Source: Alitta virens (Eukaryota; Annelida; Polychaeta; Phyllodocida; Nereididae). From it: a stretch of 64,000 nucleotides of DNA. Under the pieces are notes generated by a model. That model was not told where the DNA came from, searched no databases, and worked only from the letters and a program-made list of their open reading frames with translations. This document shows positions 22,001 through 31,600 of this stretch, piece by piece. Both the position numbers and the translations under genes were made by a program. The DNA lies in NCBI GenBank assembly GCA_932294295.1, contig OW028573.1, forward strand, positions 4,878,001 to 4,942,000, in the 5' to 3' direction. How positions within the stretch are numbered: the first letter of the stretch is position 1; the number at the start of each line of letters is the position of its first letter.

Positions 22001-24804
22001 TGGGGTGATATCGGTAATGCTCAGCAACACGTCTTCTTCATTGCCAATTATAAGGACTAATGGTTCTTTTCATCCAACAGCTGGTCATCTGAGCAGACGA
22101 AGCTTCAGACCCAGTAGCATTGAGACATTAGATATATACCAAGGCTTGATGTTCTTGTTTTTCATAAAGATAGAAACATGATATGATATCTGACAATGCA
22201 TTTGGAAATGCGTACTAGCAATGTTTAATTTTTACAGGTGTCTAATGCATACCAACCTATGTGGGATCCGTACATAGGAACGATAGCTGCTGTGGTGGTG
22301 ACTCATGTCGAATCTGCAAATGAGGTCAGTGGGCAAAAGTTTATTGCAGTTGTACAGTGCAAATAGCGAATCATTTGGTTCTGCATGAAGTGTGAGCTCT
22401 TGGGTATAATTAATATACTTTCTTTGACGCTTGTTTTTCAGGTATATCTTCAAAGAAGTCTTTGTGACAGTGAGGAAGACCCAGTAACTAAGAAAGTTAA
22501 TGCTTGCCTGCATAAGTTAGCCACCATGACTGAAGAGTTACAGACTCAGGCTGAATTTTATCCAAAACTCAGTGATATTAAGCCAGGTACGATGTTAATA
22601 GCAGACACAAAATATTGTAATGCTCAGCAGTGCTTCAGTGCATGTGCTGATTTTGGCTGATGAGCTTGGCCTAACACTTGTCATCTCTTCAGGTGCTGCT
22701 TGCTGTGCTTTGTATGATGTGGACAATCGGTGGTACAGGGGTGTAGTTGTTTCCATGGAAATGGGTGCGACACCTCAAGTCGTTGTTCTGTTCGTGGACT
22801 ATGGCAACAAAGAACTTGTTGCTCCTGAATAGTAGGTCTACTCATTAAAAAAAAAATATATATATATATATGTAATTTATCATCAACTTCTGGTATTTTA
22901 CGAGATATTTTTAAATAAGAGTGCACATCAAAAGGCTGTTATTTGTTTGCGCAGTGTCCGAGCTCCGCCTGATGATATGATTATTCTGCCTGCCCAAGCA
23001 AGCCTCTGCAAACTTGCCGGAGTGAGTCCACCAATTGGCCATAATGACTGGTTACCTGAAACCAAAGAATGTTTAACCCAGTTTGTTGTGAGCAAATGTC
23101 TAGTTGCATCTGTGAAGGTAAGATTCATGCGATACGATAGTTTATAAATTGTGGCATCAGACAGCATTGAGGTAAATTGCACTAAAATAATTTTCTGCCT
23201 AGGTCATTTTTGAGACTCCTTGTTTTGCAGTCACTGGATGGTAGCATAGAAGTGAACTTGTTTGAATACCACCAGTTTCATGAGGAATGCCTCGAAGAAA
23301 GGACCGATCTGTTAGTTTATTATCCGATGATACAAGCTGGTCTCATTCAGATCCACAACGTTACTGAAGATGGGTAAGTGTCTTAATGAAGGAGATAGAC
23401 TAGGATTCTACATTTTAATTATTCCTCTCAGGTCTTCAGTTGGTATTGCTTTGTAGAAGTTGTAAATAAGTCGAAGTCGTAAAGGTGGTTTTCCACTTGT
23501 TGCGTCTGTGAAGATAGTAATTAATTGTTCTTAAAGCTGGATTGTCACTCAATATGACAGTGACCAAAATCTTTTGTATTTATTTCATAGTCTCTTAAAA
23601 TACTGATTGACTGTCATCACGGCCTTGCTAGATGCACTATTTCTCTTTAAAATAAATAAACTTCCAAAGGCATTTAATTTTTCATAGCATAAATGGTATA
23701 TATAAGGAATGAAAACGAGGCACAGGCGAACGTCATGGGCGTCATTAGCGTCTTCACTTCGTACTACATTTTATTACCCAGCACTTTTAATTTTTGTCTG
23801 ATTTTCAAAATTCAAAGTTTTTATCTACAAAAACGTTTAGATATCTCACTTATCACATGAATTAAAACAATTTTGATCTCAATTTTTAGAATAACCTTGA
23901 AATGCAAATCAACGACGCTCTTCATTACGTTCTGATGAATAATTAGCTAAAATGTAAACAAAGTCAATGTTGTAAATAGCTGCGGTATTTACTAATTTAG
24001 TTCAGTCAAGACAATTTGGGCTGTTGAATTCATCAGTTAGAAGCATTTTCTTTCATTTTGATAGCTTTTTTGGTGGTACAAAAACCGTTTGACAATCCAG
24101 CTTTAAGTAGTCATCAACTGGACCTATTTCAGAAATCCCTTGATTTCAGCTCAGTGAAACCCAAATTTTCATATCCATTCAAGGTATATTTACAATTAAG
24201 TTCAGTTCCTACTTTGCATTAATTTTGATCCTAGAAATTAAGAAACTACTGTACATTTTTAAGTTCTATTTAACCCGGTTTGTATTGGCTTAGTGTACAT
24301 GTGTTATCTGGCGACACGCAAGGCATGGGCCAGATCATATTTTGCTCTGTTGCTGTTACATGATGTAATCAATTATCGACTATTACGTGTCATCGTTTAC
24401 CAATCATGTGCATTATGGGCATCACCCTCGTAGCCACACTCGCGTCATCCCAAATTTTGGGCATTCCATCTAATTGCTTCATCCAGCCATTGCGATGCCT
24501 GGGCCCAGCCCTGCGCTCAAATTGCATGCCAGATGGCACATTAAATGTGCCATTCTAGTTTTACAAAAGTTAAGGACTATCATAATTATTTATTTGTACA
24601 TCATGAGCAGGAAATTTTTTTTTCATCATCGTGACATAGCAATATCACATACTCTTATAATAAAAATTAAAAAAAAGGTTTATTAATCTTATGCTTAATT
24701 GGATGATTAACCTAGAAATTTGAAACATAAAATTATGTTAACACATCTGTTTATTTGGGTGTGGCCTTTGCAGAAATTCTACTGCATCGAGCGCCACAGC
24801 CTAG
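185..24804 (+). CDS. RNF17: RNF17/TDRD4-like multi-Tudor protein with an inserted OTU domain (5' partial)
   Basis: Germline-type Tudor scaffold; RNF17 relatives (Drosophila Qin) act in piRNA/ping-pong granules and bind dimethyl-arginine tails of Piwi proteins. I can chain 42 GT/AG exons totalling 6102 nt (2033 codons plus stop) with consistent phase at every junction. Exons: 185-288, 383-551, 666-727, 866-1010, 3116-3196, 3295-3395, 3514-3580, 3994-4042, 4754-4883, 5308-5382, 5640-5752, 5850-5975, 11580-11744, 11836-11986, 12085-12169, 12257-12328, 13100-13256, 13973-14088, 14793-14895, 15371-15546, 15639-15701, 15921-15975, 16158-16269, 16371-16456, 16600-16754, 17541-17698, 17776-17923, 18055-18264, 18425-18567, 18660-19390, 19462-19620, 19971-20552, 20711-20877, 20992-21111, 21259-21345, 21843-22013, 22238-22324, 22442-22586, 22693-22831, 22955-23117, 23231-23373, 24774-24804. 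Domain order: RING tail, B-boxes, coiled coil, three Tudors, acidic/serine linker, Tudor with embedded OTU, Tudor. The N-terminal RING exons lie outside the window. TDRD1-like genes are the alternative, but the RING/B-box start favours RNF17. The OTU is not part of vertebrate RNF17. Confidence 0.88.
1011..3115 (+). other. Intron 4 of the RNF17-like gene, with a repeat rich in AGGTCA hexamers
   Basis: This 2.1 kb intron has no supportable exon. From about 1970 to 2900 it is a diverged repeat in which TGACCT/AGGTCA hexamers recur on both strands (around 1983, 2001, 2018, 2026, 2156, 2438, 2450, 2581, 2599, 2610, 2850, 2862 and 2890). Positions are by eye. Bivalve and other lophotrochozoan genomes carry similar TGACCTTGACC-rich interspersed repeats, from memory. 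Confidence 0.5.
3116..5975 (+). CDS. RNF17: RNF17-like: coiled-coil and Ser/Thr-rich linker (exons 5-12)
   Basis: Eight short exons (27 to 130 nt, longest 130) encode a helical heptad-like region, for example [16 protein letters not shown] and [16 protein letters not shown], as expected for the TRIM-type coiled coil behind B-boxes. It passes into an acidic, serine-rich, probably disordered linker (exons 5640-5752 and 5850-5975) ending LRRSRINL. Phases chain correctly from one exon to the next. The intron after 5975 contains the DIRS element. No catalytic motif is visible. Confidence 0.82.
4195..4495 (-). repeat. tRNA-derived SINE-like element (minus orientation)
   Basis: Read on the minus strand, the right end has a tRNA-like head. 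An A-box-like TGGCCCAATGGTTAAGCC and a B-box-like GTCCAGTTTCGACTCC about 60 bases later are the internal Pol III promoter layout of tRNA-derived SINEs. The distal body around 4240-4300 recurs at about 59570-59600 (GGCAGACATAATGATG type sequence), which supports an interspersed family. Exact borders and target-site duplications were not resolved. Confidence 0.55.
6012..6187 (+). repeat. DIRS left inverted terminal repeat
   Basis: Sequence from AGCCCACAGACCTATTGTCA through the TTCCCGCCCTTCTGACCACG block to CCTCTGTCAG is the reverse complement of 11121-11280 with few mismatches. The outermost bases (about 6005-6023, CTATGTCGCTTAAG) are not in the right repeat but are matched by the internal complementary region at about 10998-11015. 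Confidence 0.8.
6806..8040 (+). pseudogene. DIRS Gag-like region
   Basis: Overlapping open stretches in several frames encode Ser/Thr/Pro/Arg-rich sequence ending in a basic, Gln/Arg/Asn-rich tail ([19 protein letters not shown]) just before the reverse transcriptase. Position and composition fit a DIRS capsid-like ORF. No zinc knuckle is visible. The frame changes at least twice, so no intact protein is encoded. Confidence 0.55.
8081..8780 (+). pseudogene. DIRS reverse transcriptase (disrupted)
   Basis: The frame starting about 8180 reads a DIRS/Ty3-type RT core: a PKKSGGF block with a following VIDLKSLN, then [13 protein letters not shown] (palm motif A) and [18 protein letters not shown] frameshift near 8590 and a small deletion around 8610 remove the catalytic Y-x-D-D that should follow. 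The copy cannot encode an active enzyme. Confidence 0.8.
9040..9375 (+). pseudogene. DIRS RNase H region
   Basis: One frame reads [15 protein letters not shown], then [10 protein letters not shown], then [18 protein letters not shown], the D-E-D catalytic triad of DIRS RNase H. It lies where expected after the RT. The frame ends at 9371. Confidence 0.75.
9580..10590 (+). pseudogene. DIRS tyrosine recombinase (disrupted)
   Basis: The first catalytic-Arg region ([10 protein letters not shown]) is near 10020-10055. The H-x-x-R box ([16 protein letters not shown]) is near 10395, followed by a region ending in a candidate nucleophile Tyr (FTSFYLADV) near 10500. The pieces sit in different frames with stops between, so the gene is dead. 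This recombinase replaces the integrase of LTR elements. Confidence 0.7.
10948..11075 (+). repeat. DIRS internal complementary region
   Basis: The first half (10950-11015) is the reverse complement of the left end of the element. The second half (11016-11075, including TTAAGGTCCTCCCCC and GGGATAGGACCTATCTC) is the reverse complement of the right end at 11281-11342. In DIRS elements this region is thought to template the joined ends of the circular DNA intermediate. Confidence 0.8.
11121..11342 (-). repeat. DIRS right inverted terminal repeat with poly(G) tract
   Basis: The inner part mirrors the left repeat; the outer part (11281-11342) mirrors the second half of the internal complementary region. 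A run of about 18 G at roughly 11316-11333 replaces a short CCCCCTCAGGGGG hairpin-like core in the internal copy, a likely slippage expansion after insertion. Confidence 0.75.
11580..13256 (+). CDS. RNF17: RNF17-like: extended Tudor domain 1 (exons 13-17)
   Basis: An extended Tudor module spread over five exons. The SN-like N-terminal strands read [18 protein letters not shown]. The Tudor core in exon 11836-11986 has MWYRARV followed by [17 protein letters not shown], with the W/Y and Y-D-Y-G-N residues that build the aromatic cage and acid pocket for methyl-arginine. Exons 12085-13256 give the C-terminal SN-like half, including [16 protein letters not shown]. All hallmark residues are intact, so ligand binding is likely. 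Confidence 0.88.
12440..12648 (-). repeat. tRNA-derived SINE with GCGCTATACAAATA-type tail (minus orientation)
   Basis: On the minus strand it starts near 12648 with a tRNA-like head: A-box TGGCCTGATGGGTAGAGC and B-box GGTTTTGAATCCC in tRNA spacing. It ends near 12450 with GGCGCTATACAAATACATA, a tail type shared by several animal SINE and LINE families. It sits in an intron between exons 16 and 17 of the RNF17-like gene. It is too diverged from a folded tRNA to be a functional tRNA gene. Confidence 0.65.
13973..16456 (+). CDS. RNF17: RNF17-like: extended Tudor domain 2 (exons 18-24)
   Basis: Second extended Tudor over seven exons. The N-terminal strand reads [18 protein letters not shown]. 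The core in exon 15371-15546 carries QWYRAEV and [19 protein letters not shown]. The SN-like C-terminal part reads [11 protein letters not shown], then a strand and helix ending in a GYARS-like segment in exon 16158-16269. The cage residues are intact. The intron between the first two exons of the module holds a Helentron-like element whose 3' end lies about 30 bases before the acceptor at 14793. Confidence 0.87.
14262..14763 (+). mobile_element. Helentron-like non-autonomous element, copy 1
   Basis: Starts ATTAGCTCTGCCC. AGCTCTGCCC at 14262-14271 is the exact reverse complement of GGGCAGAGCT at 14730-14739. Immediately downstream is a hairpin GCACAT-CCC-ATGTGC (14742-14756), then ATTCTAG ending at 14763. 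Subterminal inverted repeats plus a 3' hairpin and CTAG end are typical of Helentron/HINE elements. No coding capacity. Confidence 0.6.
15722..15845 (+). repeat. Fragment of GGGCTGTTCCATTT / G-rich repeat family
   Basis: Begins GGGCTGTTCCATTTGATA and continues into G-rich runs with GGGGGTCT words, as in the larger element at 32671-33819. Only one end is seen here, between exons 21 and 22 of the RNF17-like gene. Confidence 0.45.
16600..18567 (+). CDS. RNF17: RNF17-like: Ser-rich linker and Tudor domain 3 (exons 25-29)
   Basis: Exon 16600-16754 encodes a basic/serine-rich linker. Exons 17541-18567 encode a third extended Tudor: [16 protein letters not shown], then RWYRAQI, then [17 protein letters not shown]. 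The usual Y-V-D-Y-G-N becomes L-P-D-Y-G-F, so the Asn that contacts the methyl-guanidinium in canonical Tudors is Phe here. This copy may have weaker or altered ligand preference. The linker intron 16755-17540 contains another Helentron-like copy. Confidence 0.85.
16851..17482 (+). mobile_element. Helentron-like non-autonomous element, copy 2
   Basis: Same structure as the 14.3 kb copy: starts ATTAGCTCTGCCC, has GGCAGAGCT at 17450-17458, a decayed hairpin CACATCTCTTGTGC and the end ATTCTAG at 17482. An internal block (TTCTTTTACAGCCTGGCATTG near 16984) matches the first copy near 14433. It lies in an RNF17-like intron. Confidence 0.58.
18660..19390 (+). CDS. RNF17: RNF17-like: 731-nt exon for a disordered acidic/Ser/Lys linker (exon 30)
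   Basis: This is the largest exon of the gene. It encodes about 243 residues rich in Ser, Glu, Asp, Lys, Asn and Gln with no hydrophobic core, ending in a basic serine tract ([16 protein letters not shown]) and a Lys/Glu helix. It separates the first three Tudors from the OTU-containing fourth. No known domain is recognised. It is probably a flexible tether, possibly phosphorylated; phosphorylation is inference only. Confidence 0.85.
19462..22013 (+). CDS. RNF17: RNF17-like: Tudor domain 4 split by the OTU exon (exons 31 and 33-36)
   Basis: Exon 19462-19620 ends in an extended-Tudor entry strand ([11 protein letters not shown]). After the OTU exon, exon 20711-20877 continues with the helix [14 protein letters not shown] and the core [10 protein letters not shown]. 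Exon 20992-21111 has [16 protein letters not shown]. Exons 21259-22013 supply the SN-like C-terminal half ([23 protein letters not shown]). The 21843-22013 exon is taken to end at TCG|GTAATG because this keeps phase with 22238. If intron 31 is not spliced, translation runs to a stop at 19737-19739, giving a possible truncated isoform lacking OTU and the last two Tudors. Confidence 0.85.
19971..20552 (+). CDS. RNF17: OTU cysteine-protease domain in a single phase 1-1 exon (exon 32 of RNF17-like gene)
   Basis: The whole OTU fold lies in this exon of 582 nt (194 codons, both boundaries phase 1). The catalytic Asp-Gly-Asn-Cys motif reads [28 protein letters not shown] segment follows, and the catalytic-His region reads [13 protein letters not shown]. 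Cys, preceding Asp and His are all present, so deubiquitinase activity is plausible. OTU+Tudor pairings are known (Drosophila Otu, ALG13), but here the domain sits inside a Tudor module of a RING/B-box protein. Removing the exon joins C|AT and keeps the frame, so it could be a cassette exon. Confidence 0.9.
22238..24804 (+). CDS. RNF17: RNF17-like: Tudor domain 5 and C-terminus (exons 37-42)
   Basis: Last extended Tudor: [18 protein letters not shown], then RWYRGVVV, then [18 protein letters not shown], with SN-like strands through exon 23231-23373. The last coding exon is only 31 nt (24774-24804) and adds NSTASSATA before TAG. It is supported by a pyrimidine-rich GCAG acceptor and correct phase, but its small size makes it the least certain exon. 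A possible ATTAAA poly(A) signal is at 25403-25408, giving a 3'UTR of about 0.6 kb. Confidence 0.82.
23531..24106. mobile_element. MITE with 13-bp inverted repeats flanked by TTAA
   Basis: AGCTGGATTGTCA at 23535-23547 is repeated as an exact inverted copy at 24090-24102, and both ends are directly flanked by TTAA (23531-23534 and 24103-24106). TTAA duplications are typical of piggyBac-type insertion. There is no coding potential. It sits in the last intron of the RNF17-like gene. Confidence 0.6.
24421..24558 (+). mobile_element. Possible third Helentron-like 3' end
   Basis: The hairpin GGCACAT-TAA-ATGTGCC at 24535-24551 is followed by ATTCTAG (CTAG 24555-24558), as in the two copies at 14.3 and 16.9 kb. 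The matching 5' end was not found, so this is either a truncated copy or a related subfamily. Confidence 0.4.
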
Positions 24805-27800
24805 TTAATGTATGTGTATTCTATTTCACTTCCTGTAAATGATACATACAAATTGTAATTTCCAATTCCTGACGTTTTTTTATTAGAAATTGTTACTGAA
24901 ATTATGTTCTGCCACATACAGAGATCTATATTTTCATTTATTCCAGGGTTGTTATAGAAAATGAAGAGGAGGATTTCTCATAATACATTAGGGAAGTTAG
25001 ATTTGGATAAATTCTAGTTACGGTTTATGTTATCCAAGATGTCGGTTTCTGTCAGTCTTATTCATAGAAGGATTTTCAAAAGAAGTATAATTACATGTTT
25101 TCCCATAGTTGCAATGCTAGATGTTTTTTCAAAATACTTGAAAAGTAAATTCCAGTTACGGTTTAAGTTATCCAAGATGTCTGTTTCCGTTATTCTTATT
25201 CCTAGAAGGATATTCAAAAGTACGTTTATACAGAAGTTTTTCCGTAGTTGCTATGCTTAAGATTTAGCATAATATCTACCTGCTTAAGAACCCAACTGCT
25301 AGTCAGTTATTGAACAGTTGCCTATGTTCTTATACAAGCATTCAATGTATTTTTTGATAAAGTTGACTTTGTTATTTTCATACTGTTCTATGTTTATATT
25401 CAATTAAAGTATATTATTTTTAACTGTTTTTTCTTGTAAATCATTGTCAGCTATATGAAAAGTTGGAGTGAATGTCATATTGTGTGTACGTCAGTCATGC
25501 ATCACTGTAAGAATTTATATAACGACAGGGTTCATACATGTCCTGGGGTTCATTCATGTCCTGATTTCTAAGCCTGGAATGTCCATTGTGGACACCTCAC
25601 TTTACGAAACGCTTTCTTGATAACAGTTGGATGCAATCTGGTGGGGGAAGATTATTGTGCAGGTTTTTACAGGTCATCCTGCAACCACTACTTCACCCAC
25701 TGAAGAGACATAGGTACATGTTCTTTGCTTTGGGCAACCACACTGAAGCTCGTGATGGTGCTGGTGTGAACTCATGAAGCTGACAAGCCGTGCAGTGAAT
25801 TTGTGTTCTAGGCTGAATGCACCACACACAGTTGAGAACAAAGTGTAATTGTGAGGTCAAGAGAATGCATGCATAACATCCTAGCATAATGGAAACAAAC
25901 ATGTCTTTTCAGTCTGTTTCTGAGTTAGTTGCTCTCCGTTTATTCACCTGTTCAAGCAATGGCATCAAGTGTATACTAAAGCTCCATTGTGGCGTACATA
26001 CAGCAGGAATACACTGGCTCCATATTTGAGTACAAGAACTCTTTACTGATTGGTGGATGGAAGTACATTTTTTATATTGTATGCATGCCTGTTTTGCCAG
26101 TCTTGTTTTCTTCCCTGGTCACTGAATTTGTGTGAGGTCAACCGACTGGCATGACGCATACCAAGAGGCTTTGATACACTTAAAACGGGGTCAATTGAGC
26201 ATCACTTGCACGATATGTGTACCAGACAAGAATGAAGGGCCAGAAATGGGCCATTGCAATGTAGAATGAAGTGTGGCTGAAATGCAGATGAATGGCTCAT
26301 ATGTTGAGGTTCTGCAACCTATTACACCCGTTGTCTTTAATAGACTTTAGTAGACTTGGTGTCATGGAAAGTCTTTACTATATAGTAAGGTCTGGACAGT
26401 CCATCATGTTCACTGTCCAGGGTTATTTATTCCTTCAAAGAGGCGGCCACTTCTGATGTACAACTGAGAATGACTTATGTTTCATATGAAAAAAAAAAGG
26501 CAAATCGGTGTGTGGTTTTAATTATTAAGAATTTTACTTAGAACTAGAACCCAATTCACATGTACAGATAACATACAATTATTTCATCTGTAGGTGTGAA
26601 TTTTGTGTTTGTTCCAATGTATGTATGTTTTTCTTTGTACAAAATGTCTGTAATTTTATGTACACAATGTGTTTTTATCAGGAGTCCCAAGTTAGGTGAC
26701 CATCAACTTGGGTGCACCTAACAGTATTTACACTCCTAATGGGCAGTTTCGTATCGCCTATAGTACTGTTTGCTTGCAGTTTCAAGCATGTTTCTCATAC
26801 AAGAGAATCTATCAATTAATACCAATACAGAAAACAAAAATACTGAAATAAGGTATATAGTTACTGCAGGACACTAAAGAAAAGGCATCATGCCTCCATA
26901 AATCCAACAATAACCTAAATTAAACTTGAATTACAAAAAATAAATAAATATTTACAATCCGTACTTGGGAGAATATTTTTGTACATCGCATTCCCCCTCA
27001 ATTAGTGTCTCTCTAGACCTCAACACACTGCATTTGACTTCAAGACAATCAATTTACTTTCTATGTAGTGTTTCTTTTTCACTGTATGTCTGACTATGTT
27101 AATAAGTTGTTTAAAGTGAACTAATTTATATTTTACTGGAGCAACAGTTCTCTAAAGTCAAACATTTCTTCATATTTGAACTTGTAAAGCAATTTATAAC
27201 ACTCAACTAAAAAATAAAAAACTAACAAAAATTTCAGATCTCAGGAATCCTATTAACTAGCATTAATTCAACTGATTAAGTGTTTCAATGTGCCAAAGCA
27301 TAATAAAGAACCGACTACATCCCACAGGGAACAGTACTAGGACTAGTGTTTGTGTATGCAAATGTCTGTATATTTGTCGCAGAGCTTAGCTCCACAGTTT
27401 GGTTTGCGTATGTAGATGTATGCAGTTTTAATTGGAACAACACACAAAGTAAAACCATAATATAAACAGCTTGATTATGAAACTGCTAAATTAACGCTAC
27501 TCTTAATTTGTTTTAAATAAATATACAAAGATTTTCTTTTCCATGCTACATGATTCACAAAAGAACAATTCAAAAAGTTCCTTTACACAGCAGACCTCTA
27601 GATGACAAGCCTGGTTCCGAACATGCACCATCATCAACAAAAACAATCACCAAATCAGGAGAAAGCAACCTGTCCGATTGGTCACATCATTATCAGTAAC
27701 AATGACGACTTTCGGTGTCCATTTCAGTGATATCACAAAACACAAAGGTTTGACAGTTGACATTATTCACCAAACAATCAAGATTATACATTTTTGAAGC

Positions 27801-28631
27801 CACAGCCAAAAAAAAAAAAGCAATGATATAGGGAAAACGTTAAATTTAGAAGCGCAGAAAATGGCCGGTTGTGATAAATAAGATGCTAGGATATTGAATT
27901 ATTAATCTAACTTACACTAAAGGCAAGGATAATATTGGAAAGACCACTCATAACTGATTACTGCATAACTCAACAATTCAACAATACACAATCATTTTTA
28001 AGGCCCTGGACGAAGTTCCAACGTGATTCCTAGTACATTAATGTTGTATATTAATTAACGTGTCCATTTTTAAAAGGTTCGATATGAGGATGTTACATAT
28101 TGTTGCAAAGGTTGAGGAACACCGTTCAGTATGTTTACTGTAATAGTATCATATTAAACAACATTGTCTAAACATAAGAGCATTGCATAAACGCACATTC
28201 AACTAAGAAGAGTCTCAGCATAATTGAGGCCTTCATGAAAAATAAACAAATTAAATAGAAGGCTCTAAAGGTGAGGCATTCAGAGAAGACAACATCACAG
28301 AAGGTATGTAGTATCCAGTGAGTCCGGGACTACAAGTATCGTAAGACAATCTCGGCAGGGAAAGGACAGTAGCCTACATTGCTCCAATGGCTTGCATTTC
28401 AAATGGCTTGCATTGCTCCGAAGTTCTTGCGATTCGAAATGCTTCTGAAGCTGATGCTCCTACACACTGACATGCCAGTCTCTTAGAGGCATTTACAAAG
28501 GCAGGGAAACAACTTTAAAATCACAATGCATATATCGGCTGAATAATAACATCAGTCTCCGGATTAGTGTTTAAATAAACACGGCATGTTTGGCTCCAGT
28601 CTTCAATGCTGTAGGCAAAACACATCAGTGT
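24805..28631. other. 3'UTR and intergenic region between RNF17-like gene and importin alpha
   Basis: No convincing coding exon. It contains the RNF17-like 3'UTR to about 25.4 kb (ATTAAA at 25403-25408) and a diverged tandem duplication of about 125 bp (25003-25125 and 25138-25262). The minus-strand importin 3'UTR has a length I cannot fix; a TTTATT, i.e. minus AATAAA, is at about 26426-26431. The remainder is AT-rich without recognisable structure. Confidence 0.55.
25003..25262. repeat. Tandem duplication, two copies of about 125 bp
   Basis: Copy 1 (about 25003-25125) and copy 2 (about 25138-25262) share TTACGGTTTA, TTATCCAAGATGTC, AGAAGGAT and CGTAGTTGC/ATAGTTGC blocks in the same order. 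It lies in the RNF17-like 3'UTR. Confidence 0.6.
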
Positions 28632-31600
28632 TTAAAACTGAAATCCTTCAACTGGAGCATTCTGACTTGCTTCAAACTGGAACTGTTGCGTGTTTTCATC
28701 CACCTGGGGAGCCAAGTCCTTATCCTCATCCTCTGTTCCGAAGTAGTGTTCAATGATATCGTACGCCTTCTGATAAATATCGTGGTTTTCATGGTTTTGT
28801 AGGAATTCGATCTTGTCCAAACCTGAAGTACAAAATTTGCATTGGACATTTTATACTAATAAGCTATTAATTTATAGTATAAAACATTAGCTCACAATCT
28901 CAGCAGTTTCGTAGAGCAATGGTGCTTATATATTAAATTGAATCGTTCAATACAAATATATTTGAATGCTTATTGCAGTCAAACCTGCATTAACGGCCAC
29001 CTGCACAGAACACACACCTGCTGTAAACGACCACTTCCAATCCCACAAACTGAATATTCATTAAATACTGTACCCTGCTAGTAAACGGCAACCTGTCTTT
29101 AACAGCTAAATTTGTCAATTTGCTAGAGTGATGGCTCAACACAGGTTAGACAGCCAGTGTTCGAAATAAGGGGTTTCCGGTTGTCCAGGACAACCAAATT
29201 GTCAGCCGGACAACCATGTTTAACCACAGGGTATTCCGTCGGACAACCACTTCAAAACCCACTGTACGTGATGGTGCCTCACTTACGAAAGTAGTGGCAG
29301 CTTTTGGAACTAATTTGGAGCTAAAAATAGCATTCATGTGGCCATGGGGTCAGTGCGACATAAGCCTAATCATGGCATCAGGTGACTTGAAACAAATAAA
29401 ATCAGATTTCATATCGATAGACTAGTTTTTTTTTTGGGACAACTGAAAATCTGAGTGGACAACCAGAAATTTTGGCCCAAATGTCCGGTGGACAACCACT
29501 CCAGAACACCTTATTTCGAAAAACTGACTGCGTATGTTAGTGTTGAGCCCCTATCTAGAGTAAAATGTGAACAATTGGAATCTTACCGAAGCACTGTTCT
29601 ATCATGACTGTGTATGGGTTGTTTCCTCCGTTCATCTTGGCATCTTGCTGACCAAGTCTCAGAATATTCTCCAAGCCATTCAGAGCAACCTGCACAATCT
29701 TGCTGTCCATAACAGTGAGAAGGTCGCACAGAGGTGAAATGCAACCCTGATCAACAAGGAATCTGTAAAGACCAAATACAGACATCATTATGTATGGATG
29801 AGGGAGAACTGGAAAAGAAAATGTCTACACATCGCATAATAAACGACTACTGCTGATAAAACTGACCTGATTTGTTCTGGTGAGCCACCGGATGTTGCAT
29901 TCGTAATCGCCCATGCAGCTTCTTTCCTTGTCTTAAACTCGGCTTTGCCGAGAATATCGATCAAAACTGGGAATATGTTGGCATTGATTACAGCCTGAAA
30001 TGGAAAGGAGTACATGTAAACAGCTGACACTGTCAAGTTATTGTTAGCATAATCCAAGTTAAGATCGATAAATACAAAACGAGCAGCCCTCTTAAGGCAA
30101 ATTCTTGCTGCTCAAAATGCCAGCAGCAGTACCTGAATCTGGGCACGGTTTCCAGCAGTGATGTTTGAAATAGTCCAGCAAGCTTCCTTGCGAATTGACT
30201 CCTTAGGACTGACAAGCAAATGAAGAAGACATGGCAGAGCGGAACAGTTTAGGACGACTTGCGTCTGAACGTCGTCCCCGGTGACTATGTTGCCAACAGC
30301 TCTCAATGCGGCCGAAACCACACTTGGCTGATTGTGCCTGTCAAGTACGCAAATTTCAACAATCAGTTATGTGTATTTAATTTTAGGTAAGATTAACAAG
30401 TACCACTATTACCTCATTTTTACCCTTTCTTTTCCCACTGACACAACACTTTCTTACAAGGGGATTAATTATCGATAAAGATTTTTGACACTACAGCTAC
30501 AGAAATAAGTAAGCGCCCCTTACATGAGCAGTTCCACTAGTCTCCTGCAGACCCCTGAATCAATGACAGCCTGGATTTTTTCATTAGGCCCATCAGACAA
30601 GTAGGAGAGAGCCCAGCAGGAGTCTGCCAAGACGTCAGGATCGGGATGAAACAAGAGTCTTGCTAGCACAGGCAGGGCAGGAGAAACCTACGACCATACA
30701 CACATCAAGTCAGTCTTAGCCACTCTTTCTTCGCCAACACTCCCACAATATCAAGTAAATACCCAATCTTAAATCATTTTTTTATCATGCACAAAAACAA
30801 TTAGCCACTCACCTTATGAAATTCTGGAGGAGGATTTTTACCACGACATAAGTTTGACAAACACCAAACTGAATTTCTTGTCATTGAAAGGCGATTGGAT
30901 TTACTTAGAAGTCTGCAAAGAATTAGTGAAAGATTAATATCCTGTGCAAGCACATTCTTACAGTCTATTCACCAGTGCTGCTGAATGCTCTGAGTGATGA
31001 GATGAACTTTTAGTTCAAAATGTGTGCAGTTTGTCCCATATCTCCGAAATACTAAAGCCAATTACTTATACAATAATTAGTTGTATACTTACTGTAAAAG
31101 TGGAACCAAGATACTTTCATTTAGGACATAATCTCTACATTCTGGGCTGTCACCAGCGATATTTCCTAAAGCCCACACAGCCTAGAAAGAAAGCTTTTCA
31201 TTGAGATACTGAAGCAGTGGTAACAAACTTGACTCCAAAAGTATTAATTAAACTGTTCTAGCAATGCACTCATTCATACCTGTTCTTGAACATCTTCGAA
31301 TTCTGAACTGAGTAAACTGACGAAAATTGGCACAGCTCCATACTCTATAACAACCCTGGTTTGTTGTGATGTTCCAGATGCAATGTTTGTTAGAGCCCAG
31401 GCTGCTTCAAACTGGAATTAATTTGTGTTTAATTGTTAACACTCATATACAGCCAAACTGTCTGGGATTAGTCAATGGCACTATAGCAAACAGCATTTAT
31501 GACGCATAGGTTATGTTCATGCAAACTTGTCCAATAACATTGATATTATTGTCTCACTCTGAGGCACTCGTGTACATACTTGAAGAGTGCAGTTATCATG

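Noticed and set aside
29146..29425. Open frames of 63-69 aa on both strands in the KPNA intron
   Set aside because: They lie wholly within the inverted-repeat MITE and have no protein-family signature.
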